This document shows positions 1 through 11,570 of a stretch of 64,000 bases of DNA, in pieces. Numbering within the stretch: position 1 is the stretch's first letter; every line of letters begins with the position of its first letter. The DNA is from Hyphomicrobiales bacterium (GTDB taxonomy: Bacteria; Pseudomonadota; Alphaproteobacteria; Rhizobiales; Rhizobiaceae), in NCBI GenBank assembly GCA_900468625.1, contig UBUL01000018.1, forward strand, positions 124,001-188,000, in the 5' to 3' direction. Below the pieces are notes generated by a model. The model was not told the origin of the DNA, made no database searches, and saw only the letters and a program-made list of their open reading frames with translations. A program made the position numbers and the translations under genes.

Positions 1-23
1 TGATCTCAGGTCATGGAGAGCCA

Positions 24-929
24 ATGCTGGAAAAAATACCGCTGGAGGCGTTCCGCGTGTTCGATGCGGCCGCGCGCGCCATGAATTTCTCCCGCGCCGG
101 CCGCGAGCTGAACATCACCCAGGCTGCCGTCAGCCGCCGAATCAAGGGGCTGGAAGATCACCTCGGCGCGACGCTCTTTACGCGGCGCGGCCGGAACCTT
201 GCACTGACGCCGGATGGCGAGCGGCTGTTCCAGCGCGTGCGCGCCACGCTGGAATATCTGGAAGAAAGCCTCGAACCTTTCCGCACCGGCACGGGCGAGA
301 TCATCTCGATAGCGGCAAGCGGCTCGATCTCGCATCTCTGGCTCGGCCAGCGGCTGCGGGATTTCGGCAAGGAAAGCCCTGGCATCTCGGTGCGCCTGCT
401 GACAGCGGACGTGCATTCCGAACTCGCCTCGGAAAACAACGATCTCATCATCATCTATTCCACCGGCGAACATCCGCGCTGGAGCCTGACGCCGCTTTTG
501 AATGAAGTGCTGGTCCCGGTTGCCTCGCCGGACTATCTGACTGCCCGTGGCCTCGACCCGCAAGCATTGACGGCGGTCGATATCGCCGGGCTCGACCTCA
601 TCGATTACGAACGCGCCAACGCCCACTGGATCAGCTTCCGCCAATGGTTCGGCCGCATCGGCGATCCCCTGAAAGGCAAGCTGCCGAGACCGCGTCTGTC
701 ATTCTCGACCTATATCATGGCAGTCGAAGCATCCCTGAGGGGCGAAGGCATAGCACTCGGCAGCCTCGGCCTGATTGAGGAATATCTGCAATCAGGCGCG
801 CTCGTCACCGTGGGCAACGATCGTGTCGAAAGCGGCTTCGGATATTATCTCGGCGCTCCGCGCTTCCGCGCACTTTCTCCGGAGGCGGCGCAGCTGCACA
901 GGTTCTTGCTGGAGGGACAACAGGATTGA
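24..929 (+). CDS. LysR family transcriptional regulator (GcvA-like)
   Basis: A 301-residue DNA-binding regulator. The N-terminal winged helix-turn-helix occupies about residues 5-65 (FSRAGRELNITQAAVSRRI), followed by a LysR substrate-binding domain to the end. Length and the start of the HTH fit the GcvA/AmpR-like subgroup. The ATG start has a GGAGA ribosome site about 7 nt upstream. The ligand and targets cannot be read from the sequence. LysR proteins usually control a divergent neighbour, but that gene would lie outside the window. Downstream is a RIME-like repeat and then the end of the atp operon on the other strand. Confidence 0.9.
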   Translation: MLEKIPLEAFRVFDAAARAMNFSRAGRELNITQAAVSRRIKGLEDHLGATLFTRRGRNLALTPDGERLFQRVRATLEYLEESLEPFRTGTGEIISIAASGSISHLWLGQRLRDFGKESPGISVRLLTADVHSELASENNDLIIIYSTGEHPRWSLTPLLNEVLVPVASPDYLTARGLDPQALTAVDIAGLDLIDYERANAHWISFRQWFGRIGDPLKGKLPRPRLSFSTYIMAVEASLRGEGIALGSLGLIEEYLQSGALVTVGNDRVESGFGYYLGAPRFRALSPEAAQLHRFLLEGQQD

Positions 930-987
930 TGCGGCTTTGGAAGGAATCCGCTTAGCGCGTCAAGCGGCATCGTCTATGAGATCGTAA

Positions 988-1124
988 CCCCTTCTCCCCT
1001 CAGGGAGAAGGTGCCGACAGGCGGATGAGGGGGGTGCCCGCCAAGAGCGGGAAAATTCACGAATTCAAATCGGTAAGCCCCCTCATCCGACCCTTCGGGC
1101 TACCTTCTCCCCGAGGGGAGAAGG
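988..1124. repeat. RIME-like rhizobial intergenic repeat
   Basis: Two GC-rich palindromic arms, at 988-1032 and 1078-1124, flank about 45 bp. Each arm contains its own hairpin (CTTCTCCCC...GGGAGAAG and CCTTCTCCC...GGGAGAAGG), and the arms are roughly inverted to each other (GGATGAGGGG against CCCCTCATCC). This two-palindrome design matches the RIME elements of rhizobial intergenic regions. It fills the 333-bp gap between the LysR gene and atpC, apart from the terminator at 1205-1235. There is no coding potential. Confidence 0.75.
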
Positions 1125-1204
1125 AACATGCACGGCCGACTTGCCTTGTGTGCGGCTGCCCCAGCTAGGTCACGATCGGCGGTGTCAGCCAAGGCATGGC
1201 ATCA

Positions 1205-1235
1205 CAACAAAAAAGCGGCCCTAAGGACCGCTTTC
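1205..1235 (-). terminator. Rho-independent terminator of the atp operon
   Basis: Read on the minus strand, a stem (AAAGCGG pairing with CCGCTTT, extended by GG/CC) is followed by a run of T. It lies 28 bp beyond the atpC stop codon, as expected for the end of atpHAGDC. Confidence 0.8.
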
Positions 1236-1262
1236 GTCTCAACCATCACTGCGCTGACCGCA

Positions 1263-1670
1263 TCAATCCTGCGGGATCGAGCCGCGCAGATGCGTCAGTT
1301 CCATGATGAAATGCTCGAGGCGCGACTTGTGCTCGTGATGCTCGGCATCTTCGAGTTCGGCCTTGGCAGCATTGATGCGGCGTTCCAGTTCGTCTCGGCT
1401 CATGTCTTCGACAGGAACAGCGGATTCGGCAAGCAGCGTGCAACCGGTCGGCAGGATATCGGCAAAGCCGCCGAAAACGACGTAATCCTGCTTCTTGCCC
1501 GAAGCGGAATGCACCTTGACGACACCAGGCTTGATCGTGGTCATGGTCGGCGCATGGTTGGCCATGACCGTCATCTCGCCTTCGCTGGCCGGGATGACGA
1601 CATCGATAACCTGTTCCGACAGCAGCAGACGCTCCGGAGAAACCAGTTCGAAATTGAAATTGTCAGCCAT
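1263..1670 (-). CDS. atpC: F1F0 ATP synthase subunit epsilon
   Basis: A 135-residue epsilon subunit of the F1 sector, part of the central rotor stalk. The N-terminal beta-sandwich begins FNFELVSPERLLLSEQVIDV and contains the family motif GEMTVMANHAPTM. A short C-terminal helical hairpin follows (RDELERRINAAKAELEDAEH). It is the last gene of the atp operon, 76 bp after atpD, with a terminator directly downstream. Length is normal for alphaproteobacteria. Confidence 0.96.
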   Translation of the reverse strand: MADNFNFELVSPERLLLSEQVIDVVIPASEGEMTVMANHAPTMTTIKPGVVKVHSASGKKQDYVVFGGFADILPTGCTLLAESAVPVEDMSRDELERRINAAKAELEDAEHHEHKSRLEHFIMELTHLRGSIPQD

Positions 1671-1746
1671 GGCCCGTCACTTCTCGATTGTCTTATTCGC
1701 AAGGCAAGGGCGCGCGGCAATGCCGCGCGCCGATAGATTGGCCTGA

Positions 1747-4085
<2,339 letters not shown>

Positions 4086-4114
4086 CCCTGATCCGTCCTA
4101 GAGCTTTGGCCCGA

Positions 4115-5644
4115 TTATGCGAAAGACTTGGCGAAGCTGTCGAGAGCAGCGGTAAGCTTGCCCTTGGTCGCGTCGCTGATGGCCTTTTCGGTACGGATGG
4201 TGTCGAGGATGTCCTTGCCTTCCGAGCGGAGGTACGACAGCAGACCCTGTTCGAACTTGCCGACCTGGTTGACAGGCAGCTTGTCGAGGTAGCCGTTGAC
4301 GCCGGCGAAGATCACCGCAACCTGCTCTTCCGTCTTCAGCGGAGAGAACTGCGGCTGCTTCAGAAGTTCGGTCAGGCGAGCACCGCGGTTCAGCAGGCGC
4401 TGGGTTGCGGCGTCGAGGTCGGAACCGAACTGGGCGAAGGCAGCCATTTCGCGATACTGGGCAAGTTCGCCCTTGATCGAGCCGGCAACCTGCTTCATCG
4501 CCTTGATCTGAGCGGACGAACCGACGCGCGAAACCGAGAGGCCGACGTTAACGGCCGGGCGGATACCCTGATAGAACAGGTCGGTTTCGAGGAAGATCTG
4601 GCCGTCGGTGATCGAGATCACGTTGGTCGGAATGAAGGCCGAAACGTCGTTACCCTGCGTTTCGATGACCGGGAGAGCGGTGAGCGAACCAGCGCCCTTC
4701 TCGTCGTTCATCTTTGCAGCGCGCTCAAGGAGGCGCGAGTGCAGATAGAAAACGTCGCCCGGATAAGCTTCGCGGCCCGGCGGGCGGCGCAGCAGCAGCG
4801 ACATCTGACGATAGGCAACGGCCTGCTTGGACAGGTCGTCATAGCCGATCAGGGCATGCTGGGCGTTGTCACGGAAGTATTCGCCCATGGCGCAGCCGGC
4901 AAACGGAGCCAGGAACTGCATCGGAGCCGGATCGGAAGCGGTTGCCGCAACGATGATCGAGTACTTCAGGGCGCCGCGCTCTTCGAGCACCTTGACGAAC
5001 TGAGCAACGGTCGAGCGCTTCTGGCCGACGGCGACGTAGACGCAGAAGAGCTTTTCGCTGTCCGGACCATTATCCTGAATGGACTTCTGGTTCAGGATCG
5101 TGTCGAGGATGATGGCGGTCTTGCCGGTCTGACGGTCGCCGATGACGAGTTCGCGCTGGCCGCGGCCAACCGGGATCAGAGCGTCGATGGCCTTGAGGCC
5201 GGTCGACATCGGCTCATGAACCGACTTGCGCGGAATGATGCCGGGAGCCTTGACGTCGACGCGCGAACGGCGGGTCGCATTGATCGGACCCTTGCCGTCG
5301 ATCGGGTTGCCGAGCGCGTCGACGACGCGGCCGAGAAGTTCCGGACCGACCGGAACATCAACGATCGCGCCGGTGCGCTTGACGGTGTCGCCTTCCTTGA
5401 TGTCGCGGTCGGAGCCGAAGATAACCACACCGACGTTGTCGGCTTCGAGGTTCAGCGCCATGCCGCGGATGCCGCCGGGGAATTCGACCATTTCGCCGGC
5501 CTGAACGTTGTCCAGACCATAGACGCGGGCGATACCGTCACCGACGGAGAGAACCTGGCCGACTTCGGAGACTTCAGCTTCCTTGCCGAAGTTTTTGATC
5601 TGATCTTTCAGAATTGCGGAAATTTCCGCGGCGCGGATATCCAT
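4115..5644 (-). CDS. atpA: F1F0 ATP synthase subunit alpha
   Basis: A 509-residue non-catalytic nucleotide-binding subunit of F1. The P-loop GDRQTGKTA lies near residue 169, the family signature [14 protein letters not shown] near 363, and the N-terminal beta-barrel at 25-95. Its ATG shares one base with the stop codon of atpH (TGATG), which indicates translational coupling. F0 genes (atpB, E, F) are absent here, as usual in alphaproteobacteria, where F1 and F0 operons are separate. Confidence 0.98.
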   Translation of the reverse strand: MDIRAAEISAILKDQIKNFGKEAEVSEVGQVLSVGDGIARVYGLDNVQAGEMVEFPGGIRGMALNLEADNVGVVIFGSDRDIKEGDTVKRTGAIVDVPVGPELLGRVVDALGNPIDGKGPINATRRSRVDVKAPGIIPRKSVHEPMSTGLKAIDALIPVGRGQRELVIGDRQTGKTAIILDTILNQKSIQDNGPDSEKLFCVYVAVGQKRSTVAQFVKVLEERGALKYSIIVAATASDPAPMQFLAPFAGCAMGEYFRDNAQHALIGYDDLSKQAVAYRQMSLLLRRPPGREAYPGDVFYLHSRLLERAAKMNDEKGAGSLTALPVIETQGNDVSAFIPTNVISITDGQIFLETDLFYQGIRPAVNVGLSVSRVGSSAQIKAMKQVAGSIKGELAQYREMAAFAQFGSDLDAATQRLLNRGARLTELLKQPQFSPLKTEEQVAVIFAGVNGYLDKLPVNQVGKFEQGLLSYLRSEGKDILDTIRTEKAISDATKGKLTAALDSFAKSFA

Positions 5645-6210
5645 CAGCCGACCTCTTTCAATGCAAGCTTAAGGGTGGAGAGTTTGGTGCGAAGGGACGT
5701 ATCGATCTGACGCGAACCGACCTTGACGATCAGGCCGCCGAGGATCGACGGATCGACGGTGACGGCAATCGCCACGTCCTTGCCGGTGACGCCCTTCAGC
5801 GCCGCCTTCAATTCATCTTCCTGCGCCGGGGTGAGCGCATGAGCCGAGGTAACCTCGGCGGAAATCTCGCCGCGATGCTGTGCGGCAATGATGCGGAAAG
5901 CCTTGATCATGCCCGGCAACGCAAAAAGGCGCCGGTTGCTGGCCACAAGCTTCAGAAAGTTGGCGACATAGGCGCCGAAGCCGGCCTTCGTTGCCAGCGC
6001 TTCAATCGTACCGACCTGCTCTTCAGCCGAAAAGACCGGGCTGAGGACGAAGCGCTTCAGATCGCCGCTTTCTTCGAGCATGGCTTGAAACCGATCGAGA
6101 TCGGCGGTCACTGCCGGTACAGCACCTTCTTCAAGAGCCAATTCGAACAGCGACGAGGCATATCGTTCTGCAACGCCAGAAACATGCTGGGATGTGTCTG
6201 CCACGGGCAC
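5644..6210 (-). CDS. atpH: F1F0 ATP synthase subunit delta
   Basis: An 188-residue OSCP/delta subunit that ties F1 to the peripheral stalk ([17 protein letters not shown] at the N terminus, [20 protein letters not shown] near the end). I chose the GTG at 6210 (protein starts MPVADTSQ) because an AGGGAA ribosome site lies just upstream. The open frame extends to a TTG at 6240 with no better signal. First gene of the atp operon; the roughly 260 bp upstream must hold its promoter, but I could not assign boxes. Confidence 0.93.
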   Translation of the reverse strand: MPVADTSQHVSGVAERYASSLFELALEEGAVPAVTADLDRFQAMLEESGDLKRFVLSPVFSAEEQVGTIEALATKAGFGAYVANFLKLVASNRRLFALPGMIKAFRIIAAQHRGEISAEVTSAHALTPAQEDELKAALKGVTGKDVAIAVTVDPSILGGLIVKVGSRQIDTSLRTKLSTLKLALKEVG

Positions 6211-6472
6211 AAAATTCCCTGATTTCAACCCAAGAACCAAACTTCCGGGTGACGGAAGCGATATGCCCTTGAATTCGTTTTGATTTCCCCCAGAAATCAG
6301 CAGGAGCGCGCTCCCGCCTCATCCGAAATTCGGGGTTCGTCTAACATAGGATATTGAGACTCGCAACACGCGTATTCGACGAATACGCCATTCGGGCGAA
6401 TTTATGATGTCAAAATTCATAAAGCATGGGGATAGCGCAGGCAAAAAAGGCCGCGCCGGAGCTATTTTCGGC

Positions 6473-6856
6473 TCAAATATAGCCAAGACCGTAGAGAAAA
6501 GGTAGCGCAGCCAGCACAGCTTGCACAACCAGAAGGAGAAGACTCAGAAATATGCTGCCGCGATCCGACATCAGCGACAGGATGCGACCGAACGCCGCGA
6601 CGCCGAAGGAGGCGCCGAGCGCGAGATAGATCATCGGCTGCGCCAAGAGGATCGCCACCAGCCCGAAACCGACCATGAAGCCGCCAGCCGAACGCGCTTC
6701 GGCGTAGGCTTCCGACCGGTCTTCCTTCACCTGCAGCTTGAGGAAGCGATAGGTATAACCCGGCGCGAACATCAGGAAGAGGCCGATCAGCGCCGTAATG
6801 GCGGCCGAACAATAGGCAAGCCGTTCGCCGAATTCGGTCGGAAAATAAAGCTCCAT
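6473..6856 (-). CDS. Small integral membrane protein of unknown function
   Basis: A 127-residue protein that is mostly hydrophobic. Membrane segments can be read at about residues 12-32, 53-70, 72-90 and 97-120, so four helices are likely. Short charged loops (KVKEDRSEAYAEAR type) lie between helices 1 and 2. A GGGGA ribosome site precedes the ATG. It sits between atpH and priA on the same strand with about 110 bp to priA, so co-transcription with priA is possible but not shown. I do not recognise the family and propose no function. Confidence 0.75.
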   Translation of the reverse strand: MELYFPTEFGERLAYCSAAITALIGLFLMFAPGYTYRFLKLQVKEDRSEAYAEARSAGGFMVGFGLVAILLAQPMIYLALGASFGVAAFGRILSLMSDRGSIFLSLLLLVVQAVLAALPFLYGLGYI

Positions 6857-6965
6857 CGGTCGTCCCCAAATCAGCTGCCGCGCAAATCACGCAGTTGAGA
6901 TGGCCGACTTATGGCATGATCCGGGTTGCAAGGGGAAGGCGCAGTCAAGCTATCTTGCGCGTCAA

Positions 6966-9197
6966 TCACAAGAAGCTTTGCGGATCGATATCGAGCTGCA
7001 CCTGCACGGAGCCGCGCTCCTTCGGTGACTGCGCCAGCATCGCCCGGAGGAACCCCTGCATGTCGGAATTGCGCCGGCCATGCACGAGCAGGCGAAAACG
7101 ATGGCGCCCGCGCACCAGCGCGATCGGCGCTTCGGCCGGGCCTAATACCGAAATGCCTGTCACCTGCGGCGCAGCGTTGCGCATGCCGCGCGCATGGGTC
7201 TCGGCATCCTGTCTGCTGTCGGCGGAGACGATGATCGAGGCGAGGCGGCCGAAGGGCGGCAATATGGCCTTTTCCCGCTCCGAAATCTCACGCTCGTAAA
7301 AGGCGCTGGCATCGCCCGATACGATTGCCTGCATAACCGGATGCTGCGGCTGGTATGTCTGCAGCAAGCCGTGACTTTTCAGCCCGGTTCGCCCGGCGCG
7401 TCCCGTCACCTGCGACAGCAGCTGGAACGTCCGCTCGGCGGCGCGCGGATCGCCATTTGCTAGGCCGAGATCCGCATCGACGATGCCGACCAGCGTCATA
7501 AGCGGAAAATTGTGGCCCTTGGCGACGAGCTGCGTGCCGATGACGATGTCCGCCTCGCCCTTGGCGATCGCGTCGAGCTCCAGTCTCAGCCGCTTGACGC
7601 CGCCCATGATGTCGGAGGAGAGCACGATCGTCCGCGCTTCGGGAAAATGCCGCTCCACCTCCTCGGCGATGCGTTCGACACCCGGTCCGCAGGCGACGAG
7701 GTGGTCGAGCGTGCCGCATTCGGGGCAGGCCTCCGGCGTACGCTCGGCATAGCCGCATTGATGGCATTGGATCTGGTTGCGGAACCGGTGTTCCACCAGC
7801 CAGCTCGAACATTGCGGGCATTGGAACCGGTGGCCGCAGACGCGGCAGAGCGTCAGGGGCGCATAGCCGCGCCTGTTGAGAAACAGCAGCGCCTGCTCGC
7901 CCTTGGCAACCGTCTTGCCGATCGCGCGGATCATGACGGGCGAAAGAAAGCCGCCGCGCTCCGGCGCATGCCGGCGCATATCGATCAGGTGCAGATCGGG
8001 AAGTGCCGCATCGCCAAAGCGCGTCGGCAGGTGGATTGTCGTATAGCGCCCGCTCTGACCGTTGACCTGGCTTTCGACCGAAGGCGTCGCCGACACCAGC
8101 ACCACGGGAAAATCGCCGATCCGGCCGCGCACGACTGCCATGTCCCGCGCATTATAATAGACGCGGTCCTCCTGCTTGTAGGCAGGGTCATGCTCTTCAT
8201 CGACGATGATCAAGCCGAGATCCTCGAAAGGCAGGAAGAGCGCCGAGCGCGCCCCAGCCACGACCCGCACCTCGCCGGTAACCGCCTGACGCCAGACTTT
8301 TTCACGCATGCGCGGCGCCAGATCGGAATGCCATTCGGCCGGCTTGGCGCCGAAGCGATCCTGGAAGCGTTCGAGAAAGCTTGCCGTCAGCGCGATCTCC
8401 GGCAGCAGGATCAGCACCTGCTTACCGCGCCTCAGCGTTTCGGCAATGGCCTCGAAATAGACCTCCGTCTTGCCGGAGCCGGTAACGCCGTCGATAAGGG
8501 AAACCGCGAATTCGCCCTTGCGCACGTCTGCCAGGACTTCGTCGGCCGCTTGCCTCTGCGGCCCCTGCAGCCTCGACACGATGAATTCCGGATCGGGCTT
8601 GGCGACGACCGGCGGCGGCGGCAGGAAGATGGTCTCGAAAATACCCTGCGAAATCAGCCCATCGACAACGCTGGTGGACACACCCGCCGCATGCGCCAGG
8701 CCGAGCCGCGTCCAGCAAAGCCCGTCGGCAGCAATCTCCATCACCTTGGCGCGGGCCGGGGTCATCCGCTCCGGCTGTCCGCCGATAAAGCGCAAGCCTT
8801 CCACCATCGGCTCGGGATCGAAGGCAGCCGGCGCTCGGAGCGCCATGCGTGCCACGAGCCCCGGCGGCGACAGCGTATAAGAAGCAACCCAGTCGATGAA
8901 ATCGCGCATGTGCTTGCCGAGCGGCGGGCAATCGAACACATGGCTGATGGGCCGAAGCTTCTTCGGATCGACCCCGCCATCATCCTCGCCATCCCAGACG
9001 ACACCGATGACCTGCCGCGGCCCAAGCGGCACCTGCACGACCGAGCCCGGCTCCACCGCCATGCCCTCCGGCACGGCATAGGAATAGGCCCTCGGCGCCG
9101 GCATCGGCACGAGAACGGGCACGGTACGGCTCATCACAGGTTTCGCGGGCGCCGCCTCGAAAAGCGCACCGAACAGATCGGAAGAATCTTTGCTCAT
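6966..9197 (-). CDS. priA: Primosomal protein N' (PriA helicase)
   Basis: A 743-residue superfamily 2 DNA helicase that reloads the replisome at stalled forks. After an N-terminal 3'-DNA-binding region come Walker A (DGVTGSGKTEVY), the DEEH box (IIVDEEHDPAYKQED), and the zinc-binding insertion with paired cysteines (CRVCG, CPQC, CHQC, CPECG). The C-terminal helicase lobe carries GTQLVAKGHNFP and QVTGRAGR. I chose the ATG at 9197 (MSKDSSDLFG); the open frame continues to a TTG at 9227. All key residues are present. Confidence 0.95.
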   Translation of the reverse strand: MSKDSSDLFGALFEAAPAKPVMSRTVPVLVPMPAPRAYSYAVPEGMAVEPGSVVQVPLGPRQVIGVVWDGEDDGGVDPKKLRPISHVFDCPPLGKHMRDFIDWVASYTLSPPGLVARMALRAPAAFDPEPMVEGLRFIGGQPERMTPARAKVMEIAADGLCWTRLGLAHAAGVSTSVVDGLISQGIFETIFLPPPPVVAKPDPEFIVSRLQGPQRQAADEVLADVRKGEFAVSLIDGVTGSGKTEVYFEAIAETLRRGKQVLILLPEIALTASFLERFQDRFGAKPAEWHSDLAPRMREKVWRQAVTGEVRVVAGARSALFLPFEDLGLIIVDEEHDPAYKQEDRVYYNARDMAVVRGRIGDFPVVLVSATPSVESQVNGQSGRYTTIHLPTRFGDAALPDLHLIDMRRHAPERGGFLSPVMIRAIGKTVAKGEQALLFLNRRGYAPLTLCRVCGHRFQCPQCSSWLVEHRFRNQIQCHQCGYAERTPEACPECGTLDHLVACGPGVERIAEEVERHFPEARTIVLSSDIMGGVKRLRLELDAIAKGEADIVIGTQLVAKGHNFPLMTLVGIVDADLGLANGDPRAAERTFQLLSQVTGRAGRTGLKSHGLLQTYQPQHPVMQAIVSGDASAFYEREISEREKAILPPFGRLASIIVSADSRQDAETHARGMRNAAPQVTGISVLGPAEAPIALVRGRHRFRLLVHGRRNSDMQGFLRAMLAQSPKERGSVQVQLDIDPQSFL

Positions 9198-9254
9198 TGC
9201 GCCAGACCATGCCCCGGACAGACGCAAAAGAAAACCCGCCTTGCCGGATCGCCG

Positions 9255-10391
9255 CTATTCATCGTCATCGTCGATCACGCCCGTCAGCCGCATGCCGTCG
9301 ATCCAGGTGGAACCGTCCTCACGGATCACCCGGCGCGGCTTGGCGCCGCAGCGCTCCCGCACGGCCTCCGCCAGACGTTCTGAATGGGTGACGATCCAGA
9401 TCTGGCTCGTCTTTGCCGCCTGCGCGATCATGTCGGCAAGCGGCGGCAGCATGTCCGGATGCAGGCTCGCCTCCGGTTCGTTGAGCGCGATCAGCGGCGG
9501 CAAGCGGTAGGACATCAAGGCCGCGGCGAGACCAAGGAACCGGATCTGGCCGTCAGACAGCTCGCGCGGCTGGAAGGTGCGGTTGGGAAACTCGGGCAGC
9601 ATCAGCCCGAAATCCGCCGTTTCCTGCGGCTCGGGAACGACGAGCCGCGCCCCGCCGAGCGCCGCGGCGAGAACCCGGTCCAGCTCGGCGGTATCTTCGC
9701 GCGTATGCACGAGCGTCGCGAAAACGGCGGCGATATTGGCGCCATCCTCGTCCAGCATCGGTGACGTCACAGCAAGGCAAGGTGCGCGCAACGGCGAGCC
9801 GCGATCGGTGCGGAAGCCGTGGTAGAAGCGCCAGGCATCGACGGCGCGCCGGAAGGTGCCGATCTCCGGAAAATATCCAGCATCGCCAAGCAGTGCGATC
9901 GCAGTTTCCGAAGTCAAAGCCTGCTCGCGATGCTGCTCCATCCGGCCGCTCTCGCCACGCACGGAAATGCCGGGACCGTCGCGCTTCATCATCGTCACCG
10001 GCCGCCGCCCGGTTTCGACCGAAAGTTCCTCGGCCTTGATCTGCGGCTCCAGCGGAAAACCCGCAGCGGGAAGCGGCGGCCGCATGCCCGCCTCGATCCA
10101 GTAGCGAAAGGTCGCCGCCCGCTCCGTGTCGAGCAGCTCGACATCGAAACGGATACGTGCCGATTCATGCGAACGGCGCTTGCCCGACCACATGGCCGAG
10201 AACATGCCGCCTTCGCTGGAGATTTCATGCGCCAGCCTGCCGCGAACCGCAGCCTGCACGAGTTGCAGCGAGCGGTAGAGATTGGACTTGCCGACACCGT
10301 TCTCGCCGATGAACAGATTGACATCGGCAAGATCCATTCGGATCGAGCGCAGGGAGCGATAATTTCGGGCGAACATGGAGCGAAGCTGCAT
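9255..10391 (-). CDS. AAA family ATPase, SMC/RecF-like (AAA15/AAA21 type)
   Basis: A 378-residue ATPase with an ABC/SMC-style head and no long coiled coil. The P-loop GENGVGKS is at residues 29-36, an ABC-like signature (LSDGQIRFLGLAAAL) starts at about 278, the Walker B/D-loop NEPEASLHP at about 304, and the switch histidine (IVTHSERLA) at about 336. Such stand-alone ATPases include DNA-repair, overcoming-lysogenization (OLD)-like and defence proteins. No TOPRIM nuclease or partner gene is visible, so the role is open. It lies 57 bp upstream of priA on the same strand. Confidence 0.8.
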   Translation of the reverse strand: MQLRSMFARNYRSLRSIRMDLADVNLFIGENGVGKSNLYRSLQLVQAAVRGRLAHEISSEGGMFSAMWSGKRRSHESARIRFDVELLDTERAATFRYWIEAGMRPPLPAAGFPLEPQIKAEELSVETGRRPVTMMKRDGPGISVRGESGRMEQHREQALTSETAIALLGDAGYFPEIGTFRRAVDAWRFYHGFRTDRGSPLRAPCLAVTSPMLDEDGANIAAVFATLVHTREDTAELDRVLAAALGGARLVVPEPQETADFGLMLPEFPNRTFQPRELSDGQIRFLGLAAALMSYRLPPLIALNEPEASLHPDMLPPLADMIAQAAKTSQIWIVTHSERLAEAVRERCGAKPRRVIREDGSTWIDGMRLTGVIDDDDE

Positions 10392-10417
10392 GCAGGAGGG
10401 TTTAGCCGATTCCGATA

Positions 10418-11362
10418 TTAAAGAGAATGCGAAACCAGGGGCTCATCCTGCCTGGGGGAAACAAGCGGAGAAAAGATCGCATTGCCATCTGCCGCAAGGT
10501 CGAAGACCGTGTGCTTCTCCAGCGCCTTCGTCACCTCGTTGACGTCGCCGTCCAGATGCTCGACGGGAATGAGATTGCCGACGAGGAAATCGAACCGGTC
10601 GCCGCGCTTGTTGAGCAGCTCGTGGAAGACGGTCATGTCGCGCAGCTCCGTCGACCACTTGGCGAACCAATAGAACAGGCCGGAATTGCGCGCCGTCAGA
10701 TGCACGGGCAGGATCGGCAGATTGTATTTGCGCGCGAGACCCACGGCCGATGTCTTCCACGGGCGCTCGTTCAGCTTACCGTTCGCCCAATAGGCGATGC
10801 GGCCGGAAGGAAACAGCACCGTGATCTTGCCGTCAGCGACGGCGCGGTTGGTCAGCTGCAGGGTCTCGCGCGTCTTCGGCTTGCTCTTATGTTCCTCGCG
10901 CCACTCGACCGGGATGATCATCTCGGCAAAGCGCGGATTGACCCGCACGGCATCGCGATTGGCAAAAATCATCATATCGGGCCGACGTGATTTCAGGAGA
11001 TCGAAGACGGCGACGCCGTCGGCAATGCCGGTGGGATGGTTGCTGACGAGAATGAAACCGCCGGAAGCGGGAATGCGGTCGGCATGGGTGACGCCGATGT
11101 CGAGCCGCAGCAGATCGCTCATATATTCGAAGCACTGGAAACCCGAAAGCTTGGCGACATCATCGGCGAATTCGATCGCCTTGTTGTAACGCAGCAGCGT
11201 GTAGAGAAACGGGCGCATCAGCGGCCAGAGCGGGTTGCGGACGATCTTCTGACCGCGTTCGGCGATCAACGTATCGACGATATGTCCCGGCTGTCCCTGG
11301 GAGACCAAAGCGATTGCTTCTGCAATCTGTCCCAGTGCAGTTATCGAACCGCGGCGTGCCAT
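10418..11362 (-). CDS. PlsC-type lysophospholipid acyltransferase family protein
   Basis: A 314-residue protein of the 1-acylglycerol-3-phosphate/haemolysin-like acyltransferase superfamily. The catalytic block I reads SNHPTGIADG (H-x4-D spacing relaxed to NHPTGIADG), block III is LFPSGRIAYW, and ILPVHLTARNSGLFYWFAK forms the later block. These enzymes transfer fatty acyl groups to lysolipids, ornithine lipids or other acceptors at the membrane; the acceptor here is unknown. The ATG at 11362 (MARRGSIT) is preceded by CAGGA; an in-frame extension to 11524 has an unconvincing composition. It is divergent from xerC. Confidence 0.8.
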   Translation of the reverse strand: MARRGSITALGQIAEAIALVSQGQPGHIVDTLIAERGQKIVRNPLWPLMRPFLYTLLRYNKAIEFADDVAKLSGFQCFEYMSDLLRLDIGVTHADRIPASGGFILVSNHPTGIADGVAVFDLLKSRRPDMMIFANRDAVRVNPRFAEMIIPVEWREEHKSKPKTRETLQLTNRAVADGKITVLFPSGRIAYWANGKLNERPWKTSAVGLARKYNLPILPVHLTARNSGLFYWFAKWSTELRDMTVFHELLNKRGDRFDFLVGNLIPVEHLDGDVNEVTKALEKHTVFDLAADGNAIFSPLVSPRQDEPLVSHSL

Positions 11363-11570
11363 GAAGTATCCTGAATGGTTGGGATATATTCTATCGCAAT
11401 CGAATATGATCGAAGCATGACAAGCGCCTCGCATATAGCCGTCTAACCATCGGAGACTTGGAAACGGCTTGCATGCTGTTTTTCTAATGGCCTCTGCACC
11501 CTGCGCACCTAGAGAGACGCGCACACAGCGGCGGGAAAGTTAGCGATTCCATAACCTTCCTTACTTCAAA

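Noticed and set aside
7512..9383. A 623-codon open frame opposite priA
   Set aside because: Antisense to a clear PriA with all motifs. The product has a His/Arg-rich, low-complexity composition.
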